This document shows, piece after piece, positions 51,668 through 58,457 of a DNA stretch of 58,457 bases (positions within the stretch are counted from its first letter, which is position 1; each line of letters opens with the position of its first letter). The notes under the pieces are model-generated. The model had not been told where the DNA came from, did not search any database, and saw nothing but the letters and a program-made list of their open reading frames with translations. Made by a program: the position numbers and the translations under genes. The DNA comes from Roseiconus nitratireducens (GTDB lineage: Bacteria; Planctomycetota; Planctomycetia; Pirellulales; Pirellulaceae): contig NZ_VWOX01000027.1 of NCBI RefSeq assembly GCF_008629675.1, forward strand, positions 1 to 58,457, read 5' to 3'.

Positions 51668-52915
51668 ATGACCGTTCGAAAGGGTAGCAAAAAGCCCCGA
51701 AAACCGCGACCAGATTATCCGCTCTACGCGAACGGCAATGGGCAGTGGTGCAAGAAGGTCGAGGGACGTCACAAGTCCTTTGGCCCTTGGGATGATCCGG
51801 ACGGTGCGGAAAGGGCGTTTTTAGACTGGCAAGCTCGTCAACGCTTGGGTGTCTCCGATCAAGATCCCAACGAGGTCACCGTGGACCAAATGGTGGACCA
51901 ATACCTTGATGCACAACAAAAACGGGTGAAGCGACGCGCTGATGGACATACGGTCGATACTTTGTCGCCACGGACTTTCCGTGAACAGAAACGGCACGTT
52001 CTTTGGTTCGCTGACGCTGAAGTAAACGGTTGCCGCTTGGGTCGGCGTGCAGTCTCGTCACTTCGCGCTCTGGACTTCGCCGCAATTGCCGATTTGATTT
52101 CTCCGAAGCTCGGCGTCGATTCAATCAGGCATCGGATCAACTACGTGAACGGCATGTTCAACTGGGCAAGAATCAACGAGGTGATCGACCAAACACCGAA
52201 CTACGGAACTCGCTGGCGAATTCCAACTGACAATGAAGTCGAAATTGAACGCACAAGCAAGCCGGACAAGGTTTGGCCGCGAGACCGTATTCGCGAGTTG
52301 GTAAGACGCTCTAAACCGACCATGGCGGCAATGATCTACCTTGGAATCAATGCCGCGTTCGGTAATAGCGACATCGGCCGCTTGCGACTTTCGGACATCG
52401 AGGGAGAGTGGCTTTCAGTACCACGCGGCAAGAATGGACGTCCGCGAAAGGCTTGGCTTTGGCCAGAGACGCGGGCAGCGATCGCAGCTGCAATCGAGAT
52501 TCGACCGGAACCGCGGGATGAGTACCGCGAGTTGTTGTTTCTTACCTCCAGCGGCGGACCATGGACGGACGATGAAACTTTCTACGATGGGGTTGGTGAC
52601 GAGTTCCGAGAGCTCAAGCGTGCTTGCGGATTCACAGGGAAAGAATTCAAAGGGATCCACTTTTACGCACTTCGGCACTCGTTCGCGACGGTTTCAAGCA
52701 ATGCCAGCGGATCGAACGACGATGACGTTGCGATCAAACACGTAATGGGCCATCTAGAAAAAGCTCAATTGCGAAACTACCGCCGACAGATCGCAAACTC
52801 GCGAATCAAACGCGTCTGTCAGCACGTGCTCGATTGGTGGCGAAGAGGAGTACCAGACTGCTACAGATCCGTTGAAATAAAGCTCGGAAACGTAAAGCGG
52901 GTAAGGGTCAATTAG
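51668..52915 (+). CDS. Tyrosine-type integrase with altered active-site residues
   Basis: A 415-residue site-specific recombinase. An N-terminal SAM-like/core-binding region (70-180, VDQMVDQYLDAQQKRVKRRADG) precedes the catalytic domain. The tail of the catalytic motif is intact: R336 in YALRHSFAT, IKHVMGH and the nucleophile Tyr371 in LRNYRRQ. However, the box I Arg is replaced (AAFGNSDIGRLRL, Gly232), and the box II His three residues before R336 is Tyr (YALR). Similar replacements may mark a planctomycete subfamily (recollection, not checked), so this may still be active. It is the first gene of the integrated element. Confidence 0.87.
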   Translation: MTVRKGSKKPRKPRPDYPLYANGNGQWCKKVEGRHKSFGPWDDPDGAERAFLDWQARQRLGVSDQDPNEVTVDQMVDQYLDAQQKRVKRRADGHTVDTLSPRTFREQKRHVLWFADAEVNGCRLGRRAVSSLRALDFAAIADLISPKLGVDSIRHRINYVNGMFNWARINEVIDQTPNYGTRWRIPTDNEVEIERTSKPDKVWPRDRIRELVRRSKPTMAAMIYLGINAAFGNSDIGRLRLSDIEGEWLSVPRGKNGRPRKAWLWPETRAAIAAAIEIRPEPRDEYRELLFLTSSGGPWTDDETFYDGVGDEFRELKRACGFTGKEFKGIHFYALRHSFATVSSNASGSNDDDVAIKHVMGHLEKAQLRNYRRQIANSRIKRVCQHVLDWWRRGVPDCYRSVEIKLGNVKRVRVN

Positions 52916-52942
52916 TTCGAACGCTGAGCAATACGAGGGCAA

Positions 52943-53308
52943 ATGACGCATTGTGAATGCGAATCGGATCCAGAGCGGTCTGGCGAAGTGCTGGCATTGA
53001 TGCGTCAGCATGGAATGAAGTTTGCCAACGCCTGCCGGCTCGTTGGCCTCCCTCCAGTCCGATTTTCCGCAAGAGGAGCCGATCGAATCCCGCACCTACC
53101 GACCCCTGAGCAAATCCGCGAGTGTGCTCGGCAGATCCGGTCCGGTGAAATCGTTTGCCGCTCGCGGGGGCAGCTGCCGCGGCCCCCACGTCTCGACGGA
53201 AAGGCCGGCCAAGCCGCCCGATCGGATCGATTCGAGATTGCTGGCCGGATCGAGGACGATGCGTGCACTGTACCGCCGTGGCTGCAATCAGCGAGAAATA
53301 CCAAATGA
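52943..53308 (+). CDS. Small unknown protein upstream of the methyltransferase
   Basis: A 121-residue soluble protein without a signal peptide. The middle LPTPEQIRECARQIRSGE looks helical, and the C-terminal half (RPPRLDGKAGQAARSDRFEIAGRIE) is basic. The last bases overlap the methyltransferase start (ATGA), so the two are co-translated. Comparable short proteins occur in planctomycete mobile elements, but I do not recognise a named family. Function unknown. Confidence 0.6.
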   Translation: MTHCECESDPERSGEVLALMRQHGMKFANACRLVGLPPVRFSARGADRIPHLPTPEQIRECARQIRSGEIVCRSRGQLPRPPRLDGKAGQAARSDRFEIAGRIEDDACTVPPWLQSARNTK

Positions 53309-54042
53309 CCAAGCAAGTTGACGTGATCTGTGGAGATTGCCGCGAGATTGTGCCGACGGTCGGCAGGTTCGACTTTGTGTTTGCCGACCCTCCAGCGCTC
53401 GACAACGGCCAGGGCGCGGTCCCGACGGCCGAATACGATTCGTTCACCCGAGAGTGGATGAAACTCTGCTGGCGCGCGTGTAGCGGCATTCTGGCGGCCC
53501 ACGGCGACGATAATCTGGCAGAGTCCTGTCTCGTCGCGGCGCGTCGGTTGAAGATGCGACGAATTGGGTGGATCAATTGGGCCTACAAGCCAAAGCAGGG
53601 GGACGGGAAAGCTTGGCCCGATGCCCGGCGGCACTGCTTGATCTTTGCCCGCGGGGATTCTCCTACATGGAATCCGGCCGCGGTCTGTCGGCAAACGGAA
53701 CTCGGACGGATACGATTGCCCGGGACAATCTGGGGCGGTGAATGCGATGGACCGCACTGGGGACGCATCATTGCCAACAGCTACGAACGCTGGGAAAAGT
53801 CTCGAGGCCAACTGCCAGAGGTTTACTTGGCACGGCTGATTGGTGCGTACACAGCCCCCGGGGCCCGCGTCCTGGATCCATTCGCTGGGTCCGGTACCAC
53901 TGCCGTCGTCGCACAGGAACTCGGCCGCGAGTGCGTAACAATCGACCAATCAAACGATGCCTGTGAAAAGGTGCGCCGTAGACTGCTGGTCGGTGCGCTC
54001 CGCGACATCGGCAATCACGAGATTGCAAGGTGCCGGCGTTAA
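53305..54042 (+). CDS. DNA amino-methyltransferase-like protein (beta-order motifs)
   Basis: A 245-residue SAM-dependent DNA methylase-like protein. Motif IV comes first, as VFADPPALD (residues 28-31 DPPA, where most enzymes have DPPY/W). Motif I (LDPFAGSGTTAVVAQELGRECVTIDQ) comes near the C-terminus. This order is that of beta-class N4-cytosine or N6-adenine enzymes. A middle target region (NWAYKPKQGDGKAWPDARRH) intervenes. The start at 53305 overlaps the preceding stop and is preferred over a frame reaching 53155. No restriction endonuclease gene is visible next to it, so it may be a solitary element methylase. The DPPA variant could affect base recognition. Confidence 0.8.
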   Translation: MTKQVDVICGDCREIVPTVGRFDFVFADPPALDNGQGAVPTAEYDSFTREWMKLCWRACSGILAAHGDDNLAESCLVAARRLKMRRIGWINWAYKPKQGDGKAWPDARRHCLIFARGDSPTWNPAAVCRQTELGRIRLPGTIWGGECDGPHWGRIIANSYERWEKSRGQLPEVYLARLIGAYTAPGARVLDPFAGSGTTAVVAQELGRECVTIDQSNDACEKVRRRLLVGALRDIGNHEIARCRR

Positions 54043-54068
54043 ACCCCCGCCGGCCCACGGTTTGCGTG

Positions 54069-54710
54069 CTACCTTCGAACGGCCTCTCGGAGCGCCCGTG
54101 CCGAGATCAGAGTATTGCTCTGAATGTCGAGAATCACTCTTATCCCCTCCGAGATTGCCATCAGAACCAAGCCGTAGCTGAGGCACGCAAAGCTGGGGAC
54201 CAGTGTGAAGATCGCCCCGACGAAAACACGGCCGAAATTGACCTCTCCTGTGCCGATGGATGTGAGCATCCGAAAGACGGAAATCGTCGAAATGAGCAGC
54301 CAAATCATGCCCACGCTCGCAATGATCGCCGCAAGCGACATAAAGACGGATCGCAGGATCTCGAGGTAGGGGTATTTTCGATGCACCGGCAGTGACGAGC
54401 GGGATTCAATCTGCAGTGCCTGGTGCCGCTGCCCTTCAGCCGGATGCACTCGCGGCCGGCTGCGCGGAGTTTCTTTCGGGTTTGGCAGCGGAGGCGGCAC
54501 CGGCGGATGCTTGTGCTGAGACACTCTTCGGGATCCTTTGGATCGGCGGAGCGAATTGGTCGAACAATGACGAAATTGGTAAGGGCGATGCCTCATTTGG
54601 TGATGATAATCGTCGTCCCCATCCCATGTGCCGTCATTCGGAGGGCGACCCCAAGACGAAACTGAATTGACGTCGGCCGCGAGACGCGACACACTTTGAG
54701 AATCTGTCAC
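54069..54710 (-). CDS. Unknown membrane protein of the integrated element
   Basis: A 213-residue protein whose C-terminal half has two hydrophobic helices (SVFMSLAAIIASVGMIWLLIS and GRVFVGAIFTLVPSFACLSYGLVLM), a pattern like DUF4282-type small membrane proteins. The N-terminal 100 residues are basic and low in structure. The GTG start at 54710 is uncertain; ATG at 54596 would give about 175 residues. It is convergent with the methyltransferase gene and has no recognised family. Confidence 0.55.
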   Translation of the reverse strand: MTDSQSVSRLAADVNSVSSWGRPPNDGTWDGDDDYHHQMRHRPYQFRHCSTNSLRRSKGSRRVSQHKHPPVPPPLPNPKETPRSRPRVHPAEGQRHQALQIESRSSLPVHRKYPYLEILRSVFMSLAAIIASVGMIWLLISTISVFRMLTSIGTGEVNFGRVFVGAIFTLVPSFACLSYGLVLMAISEGIRVILDIQSNTLISARALREAVRR

Positions 54711-54964
54711 GGCAGGCGTCCCGGCTTAGACACCGGGTACGACTCGACCGCATCGGATGTTTCTCCCGAGCGGTGACAGTGCCGATTCAATCACCTCTTT
54801 GACAAATTTGAAATGTCCCAGCGTGCCGATGCGTGAATAGTGCGCGAAGCAGCGATCCGCAGTCGTGCGGGGAGTGATGCCCTATTCGGTCGGGAGTGAT
54901 TGCCCGATTGTTTAAGCGCGTCGGTACGCTTGGCCATGCGCCGGATTAACCGCGAGAGTGAATC
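54711..54964. promoter_or_regulatory. Intergenic region with direct repeats before the excisionase-like gene
   Basis: Contains two copies of a GGGAGTGAT(T)GCCC unit (54870-54882 and 54892-54905), with centres about 23 bp apart. They lie 60-95 bp upstream of the excisionase-like gene and could be binding sites for its product or for an element repressor. Confidence 0.4.
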
Positions 54965-55210
54965 ATGCCCGCAATCAAAGCCGCTGCTGGATACGTCCGC
55001 GACGACGAGACGGTCACCACAAAAGAGCTCGCCAATCGATTCGGAAGGTCGGAACGGTGGGTCAAGGATACGATTCGCGACGCGGATTTGATCGATGTTT
55101 CCTATGCCGATCTCGGAAGCGGCCTGTTGCTCGTTAGCGGCCGGCACTTCAGGTTGGCCGTGGAAGCGGTTGCCCGACGCCAGCGCGTCGAGCGAGAGGC
55201 TAACCAATGA
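54965..55210 (+). CDS. Small HTH excisionase-like protein
   Basis: An 81-residue protein with a helix-turn-helix-like core, TVTTKELANRFGRSERWVKDTIRDAD, followed by a short wing-like strand (GSGLLLVSGRHF). Size, HTH and position match the recombination-directionality factors (excisionases) that sit before integrase genes. Its last 4 nt overlap the integrase start (ATGA), so the two are co-translated. No database support. Confidence 0.65.
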   Translation: MPAIKAAAGYVRDDETVTTKELANRFGRSERWVKDTIRDADLIDVSYADLGSGLLLVSGRHFRLAVEAVARRQRVEREANQ

Positions 55211-56418
55211 GCGACCAGCCGACAGTCAGTGTCCAATGGTATTGGCGATCTAGTCGCAATCGCTATTTCCTCAAATGGCGGGATCCGCGCACGGGTCAGA
55301 AACGATCGGAGCGAACGGGGCTCGACACTCGGGGAAAACGGAACGATGGCCGTGCCAAAGAGCTCGCCATTCTGAAATCGCAAACGCTCTCAAAGCAGTG
55401 GGACGAACCAAATGAAACGACGTGGGAATCGTTCCGTGCCCTCTACTTGGACAGACGGCTATCCAAACGATCAGAGGGAAACCGGCGAAAGTTTGTCAAT
55501 GCCGCCGCGATCTTTGAAGACGTGATGCACTCAAGCGTTCACGGCGTCCTGGAACTTCGTCATGTGACGCCGCGGCGTTTGTTGGACGTGGAGGCCGAGA
55601 TGGACCGTCGGCTCTCCCCGGGATCAGTTTCCAGCTACATCGCGACGCTACGAGCCGCATTTTCATGGGCGGCGAGTCAGGGGCTCATGCCGGTATTGCC
55701 CAAACGCATGCCCGATCCGATCGACTATGAACTTCCGGCCATGCGTCTCGCTCCGATCACACAGGAATCGCTGGAACGCATGGAGGCCGCGGCCGTCAGA
55801 GTCGTGGGGCGTCGACATGCGGCCAGCATTCAAGAGTATCTGCGTTGCCTTTGGTTGAGCGGCTGCCGGCTGATGGAGCCGCTGGACATGCACGCTTTTC
55901 GACATGACAAACATCGGCCGATCGGCTTGAACAGTCCTGCGCCCATGTTTGCCTGGGTCAACACGCAGAAGAACCGGCGGGATCAAATCGCGAGAATCAC
56001 GCTCGACTTCGCTCGCTGGCTGGCTCCGTTGGTAGAACAACGTGAATGGCTTTTTCAGCCGACATGCGAACACGGGCCGATCACTACCGGATCGAGGCTT
56101 TCAAGCATCATCAGTGAAATCGGCGAGCGAGCCAAAGTGATTGCAGAGCCCGGCGAAACTCCCAAATTCGCAACGGCCAAGCATTTCAGGTCGAGCTTCG
56201 TCACCCGTTGGAGCCAGCGAGGAATGTCGATCGAGCAAATCCAGGCGATCGTGCGTCACGCCTCACGCGTCACGACGGAAAAGTACTACCTTGCGCCGAT
56301 CGAGCCTGTGGCGATCGCAGAGTTTGCGGAAGCCGATTGGATTCCGGCTGTCGAGCCGCGACACGAGCAGTATCAACGCGGGATGACCGAGAGAGAGACG
56401 ATTGGCAATGAAACGTGA
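55207..56418 (+). CDS. Tyrosine-type integrase with canonical active site
   Basis: A 403-residue recombinase. The N-terminal region starts with a phage-integrase AP2-like strand pattern (WYWRSSRNRYFLKWRDPRTGQKRSERTG), followed by a core-binding domain (WESFRALYLDRRLSKR). The catalytic domain shows Arg in SGCRLMEP, the HxxR-type motif in TAKHFRSSF, His in IVRHASRV and the nucleophile in TEKYYLAP. Unlike the integrase at 51668, all catalytic positions appear conventional. The start overlaps the excisionase-like gene by 4 nt, a standard integrase/xis pairing. Confidence 0.9.
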   Translation: MSDQPTVSVQWYWRSSRNRYFLKWRDPRTGQKRSERTGLDTRGKRNDGRAKELAILKSQTLSKQWDEPNETTWESFRALYLDRRLSKRSEGNRRKFVNAAAIFEDVMHSSVHGVLELRHVTPRRLLDVEAEMDRRLSPGSVSSYIATLRAAFSWAASQGLMPVLPKRMPDPIDYELPAMRLAPITQESLERMEAAAVRVVGRRHAASIQEYLRCLWLSGCRLMEPLDMHAFRHDKHRPIGLNSPAPMFAWVNTQKNRRDQIARITLDFARWLAPLVEQREWLFQPTCEHGPITTGSRLSSIISEIGERAKVIAEPGETPKFATAKHFRSSFVTRWSQRGMSIEQIQAIVRHASRVTTEKYYLAPIEPVAIAEFAEADWIPAVEPRHEQYQRGMTERETIGNET

Positions 56419-56779
56419 CATGGAGTTGGTCCGAAACATCGCATTGTCAGTCCGGAATCATCCGAAGTGGCCGTACGCGAAGGATTTGCAGAAATTGCTC
56501 GAGGTCGAGCCCGACGTCATCACCGAACATCTGTGGATGATGCGTGACGGAGGCCTCTTGGATACGGAAATGACTGCTGACTTGAGTGGATTTGCAACGC
56601 TCCATCTGCCGGTGCGTCTTACGTGGAAAGGCCACGACTTCGCGGACAACGTCGCGAATGATGGCGTCTGGAAGCGAGTACGCGAAGTGCTCCAAGACAA
56701 CCAGGTCAAATCCGCTTCGTTCTCGGTCATTGCACGGCTCGCCGCATCACAAGTCGCGTCTATGGTTGGCCTCGGCTGA
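56408..56779 (+). CDS. DUF2513 family protein
   Basis: A 123-residue protein with the DUF2513 pattern: MKRDMELVRNIALSVRNHPKW at the start and RLTWKGHDFADNVANDGVWKRVREV near residue 75. A small DNA-binding or phage-associated role is usual for the family. The ATG at 56408 is preferred over an upstream TTG at 56402. It overlaps the end of the integrase gene by 11 nt and ends one base before the next gene, so it belongs to the same transcript. Confidence 0.85.
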   Translation: MKRDMELVRNIALSVRNHPKWPYAKDLQKLLEVEPDVITEHLWMMRDGGLLDTEMTADLSGFATLHLPVRLTWKGHDFADNVANDGVWKRVREVLQDNQVKSASFSVIARLAASQVASMVGLG

Positions 56780-56780
56780 A

Positions 56781-57107
56781 ATGCAATCGAACCAAGAATT
56801 ATCGAACTACCTGGACATCCTCGCCAGCATTCCAGATGCAATCGGTTGGTATGTCGTGCCACTGGAGGCCAGCGGCGTTCTGTTGCTGGCTGATTCTCGC
56901 GAATCGATGGCATTGCCGCTGATGGAAGCCCTGGCCGGTGAATTCGGGCACGTGATAGCAACGGCAAGCAAACGAGGCACGCATTGGGCGGCGTGCTTGG
57001 TCGATCCATCACAGGAGGATTTGGACGCCGCGGCCGGCAAACTGCGGGCGGCGTATGCCATCGGTACAACGGATCCATCCGACGACCACGAATCTGGGCC
57101 ATTTTGA
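56781..57107 (+). CDS. Unknown small protein of the integrated element
   Basis: A 108-residue soluble protein (MQSNQELSNYLDILASIPDAI at the start). It has a pattern of strands around GVLLLADSRESMALPLMEALAG and a C-terminal helix (DLDAAAGKLRAAYAIG). The start lies one base after the DUF2513 stop, supporting translational coupling. Its reading frame also extends upstream inside the DUF2513 gene, which is a shadow. I do not recognise a family. Confidence 0.6.
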   Translation: MQSNQELSNYLDILASIPDAIGWYVVPLEASGVLLLADSRESMALPLMEALAGEFGHVIATASKRGTHWAACLVDPSQEDLDAAAGKLRAAYAIGTTDPSDDHESGPF

Positions 57108-57126
57108 GAAACACATAGTTTTTCTG

Positions 57127-57155
57127 TTGACCCGGAGCTCACCAGCCGACATAAT
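57127..57155 (+). promoter_or_regulatory. Sigma-70-type promoter with operator-like palindrome
   Basis: TTGACC (57127-57132) and CATAAT (57150-57155), each one mismatch from consensus, with a 17-bp spacer. An imperfect 20-bp palindrome, GACATAATAGCTATGTTGTC (57148-57167), covers the -10 element and start region. This fits a repressor-controlled promoter for the gene at 57195, with the small HTH protein at 57567 as a candidate repressor (inference). Confidence 0.6.
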
Positions 57156-57194
57156 AGCTATGTTGTCAGTGAGTCATTCCTTGGAGTCGAAAAC

Positions 57195-57482
57195 ATGTCC
57201 AACCGTCCCCGCCCGCGAGCTTACTTCTACCGCAATGGCATCGAATTGACTGGCCACAAGATGAACGGCCGTTGCGTCGAACACTTCGGAGTTCCCACTG
57301 GAAAGATTCGCAGCGCAGTTTGTTTTTCTTCGATCACGGTCCGCACAACGCGAGACGAGATGCTTACTGAGGCAGATTTCGACGGACCAGTATCGGTCAA
57401 AGTCTGGTCCCCAGAACAGCCGGCCGCGTGGTTCGGTATCGCATCGGTCGACACAGTGGAACGCATCAACGCGGAAGCATAG
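57195..57482 (+). CDS. Unknown small protein behind a sigma-70 promoter
   Basis: A 95-residue soluble protein rich in beta-strand-like segments (RSAVCFSSITVRTTRDEM, then PVSVKVWSPEQPAAWFGI). The ATG at 57195 lies about 35 nt after the predicted transcription start. It has no known motif and is followed by the HTH gene at 57567. Function unknown. Confidence 0.55.
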   Translation: MSNRPRPRAYFYRNGIELTGHKMNGRCVEHFGVPTGKIRSAVCFSSITVRTTRDEMLTEADFDGPVSVKVWSPEQPAAWFGIASVDTVERINAEA

Positions 57483-57566
57483 GCCGCCGCCGGCCTGGAC
57501 CAACACGGTCTCGGCGGTCCTCACCTGGAGGCCGCCGGGAAACTCTCGCAATGGACGTGGTTTCAG

Positions 57567-57851
57567 ATGGCAAAGAAGAAAGGCAAGAAATCGCCCACGG
57601 CGCGGCGAATTGATGTGACGCAGTACGGGATCGATCTACCGGCGATGATCGCAGAGATCCGCAAGGATCTAGACGGAATGACTCACGCGGAGGTCGGAGC
57701 GCGCGCTGGCATGCCCGCGGGTGCGGTATCGAATTACTTGAATGGCTCGGCCAAGCCGTCCCTCGGTGCGGTCGCAGCGCTTGCCGATGCTGCCGGCGGA
57801 CACGTCACAGTCCGATACGATAGGCCTCGAAAACCCCCAAAAGGGCAATGA
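57567..57851 (+). CDS. XRE-like helix-turn-helix protein
   Basis: A 94-residue protein with a Cro/CI-type HTH (IAEIRKDLDGMTHAEVGARAGMPAGAVSNYLNGSAKPSLGAVAALADAAGG), with recognition helix around AGAVSNYLNG. The N-terminus is a short basic tail (KKKGKKSPTARR). Small XRE proteins typically repress element genes or act as antitoxins. The palindrome at 57148-57167 is a candidate target (inference). Confidence 0.75.
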   Translation: MAKKKGKKSPTARRIDVTQYGIDLPAMIAEIRKDLDGMTHAEVGARAGMPAGAVSNYLNGSAKPSLGAVAALADAAGGHVTVRYDRPRKPPKGQ

Positions 57852-58132
57852 CGGCATGAAGCATTGAAAATGCGTGCAAACTCCGTAGCGACTCATGCCG
57901 GCGAAAACAATTGGGACCGCATTTGCTCGGCCGGGGCGTAAGTTGACGCGATAGCGGTATTATTGAGAATTCGGAAATGCGTCGACCGTCAATCGTCGCA
58001 TCACCAACGTCGCGGTCTGACATCCGCGATTATCAGGGTAGGCCGGTAGCTCCGGCCGCACGGTCCCGTCGCGTCGGTGTTCTACTCCGCCAACGCGGCG
58101 CGATCGGCCCGCTAGCACCTGTTGAGTAGAGT

Positions 58133-58457
58133 ATGGATAAAATTGCCCAAATCGACCAATTCATACGCATGGCTAGTCGATGTGCAGTACAGCTGTCGCT
58201 CGTCGACGCGCACGCCAAAACCCGTGCTTTGGGCAATGAAGGTGTCAGCGGCAGCGAGGAGCAGGCACTGGTTGATGCGATTAACGCGGCTCGGGAAGAC
58301 GCCTGGGAGCGATCATGCGAACTTGAGCAGCTCGCCGGCAATTGGGTTGTCGAGCATCTTTCCAAAGACGAAAGCGCCAGTCTTTGGAGAATGATAGACC
58401 ACGCTCAGAAACGCAATCGAGCGGACTTTGAGAAGGCTCGGTGCGAAACAGAGGGTA
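58133..58457 (+). CDS. Unknown protein, truncated by the window end
   Basis: An open frame from ATG 58133 runs to the last base of the window without a stop (108 codons). It encodes a mostly helical, charged, soluble protein starting MDKIAQIDQFIRMASRCAVQ and continuing with VSGSEEQALVDAINAAREDAWERS (cut into two segments here). It has no signal peptide and no recognised family. Complete sequence beyond the window is needed to judge it. The long open frame and codon use look like a real gene. Confidence 0.55.
   Translation, partial: MDKIAQIDQFIRMASRCAVQLSLVDAHAKTRALGNEGVSGSEEQALVDAINAAREDAWERSCELEQLAGNWVVEHLSKDESASLWRMIDHAQKRNRADFEKARCETEG

Overview
The window looks like chromosome from a planctomycete, most likely a member of the Pirellulaceae (Rhodopirellula-like). 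The signs are three DUF1559 proteins with a prepilin-type N-terminus and a C-terminal H-X9-DG motif, an ECF sigma factor of the Rhodopirellula/Verrucomicrobium type paired with a FecR/C-type-lectin protein, many large exported proteins, several Gfo/Idh, PQQ-propeller and VCBS proteins, and moderately high G+C. No rRNA gene, complete tRNA gene or CRISPR array was found.

Layout. (1) 0.4-3.8 kb, + strand: two near-duplicate DUF1559 genes separated by a tiny lipoprotein gene, each closed by a hairpin terminator. (2) 3.9-22.3 kb, - strand: an SRPBCC/GyrI-like protein, then a tightly packed eight-gene set read from 22.3 kb down to 5.1 kb. In transcription order it is a nitrilase-type amidase, four CehA/McbA-type PHP metallohydrolases, a large glycosidase-like protein, a Tat-exported Gfo/Idh/MocA oxidoreductase and a fifth CehA/McbA protein. 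Several genes overlap by 1-16 nt. This is the most unusual metabolic locus in the window, and its substrate is unknown. (3) 22.6-30.1 kb, + strand: an ECF sigma factor with its FecR/lectin partner, divergent from the operon, then a third DUF1559 gene with its own small lipoprotein, a VCBS (FG-GAP) lipoprotein and a TPR membrane protein.

(4) 30.3-45.4 kb: a MATCAP/DUF1704 metalloprotease-like gene, then a PAS-GAF sigma-54 activator. Behind the activator lie a palindromic candidate enhancer, an almost perfect -24/-12 promoter and an operon (monooxygenase-like ABM protein, SnoaL-like protein, Ser/Pro-repeat exported protein, RND adaptor, RND pump). A 2-TM potassium channel, a LOG-family protein and a transmembrane Ser/Thr kinase follow. 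The kinase's extracytoplasmic half is a UrtA-like urea/amide-binding protein. (5) 45.7-51.2 kb: a prokaryotic pentameric ligand-gated ion channel, an exported amidohydrolase, a GltS-type glutamate symporter and a PQQ-type propeller. Regions 4 and 5 therefore hold a concentration of ligand-sensing and ion-flux proteins.

(6) 51.7 kb to the end: an integrated element with two tyrosine recombinases (the first with non-canonical active-site residues), a small DNA-binding excisionase-like protein, a beta-order DNA methyltransferase, a DUF2513 protein, an HTH protein, several small unknown genes and a gene cut by the window edge. A 140-155 bp dispersed element with three triloop hairpins occurs twice (30.1 and 51.2 kb), both times just behind a + strand gene.

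All family names come from reading motifs by eye, with no database search. Start sites were moved inward where a signal peptide, lipobox or Shine-Dalgarno sequence supported it.
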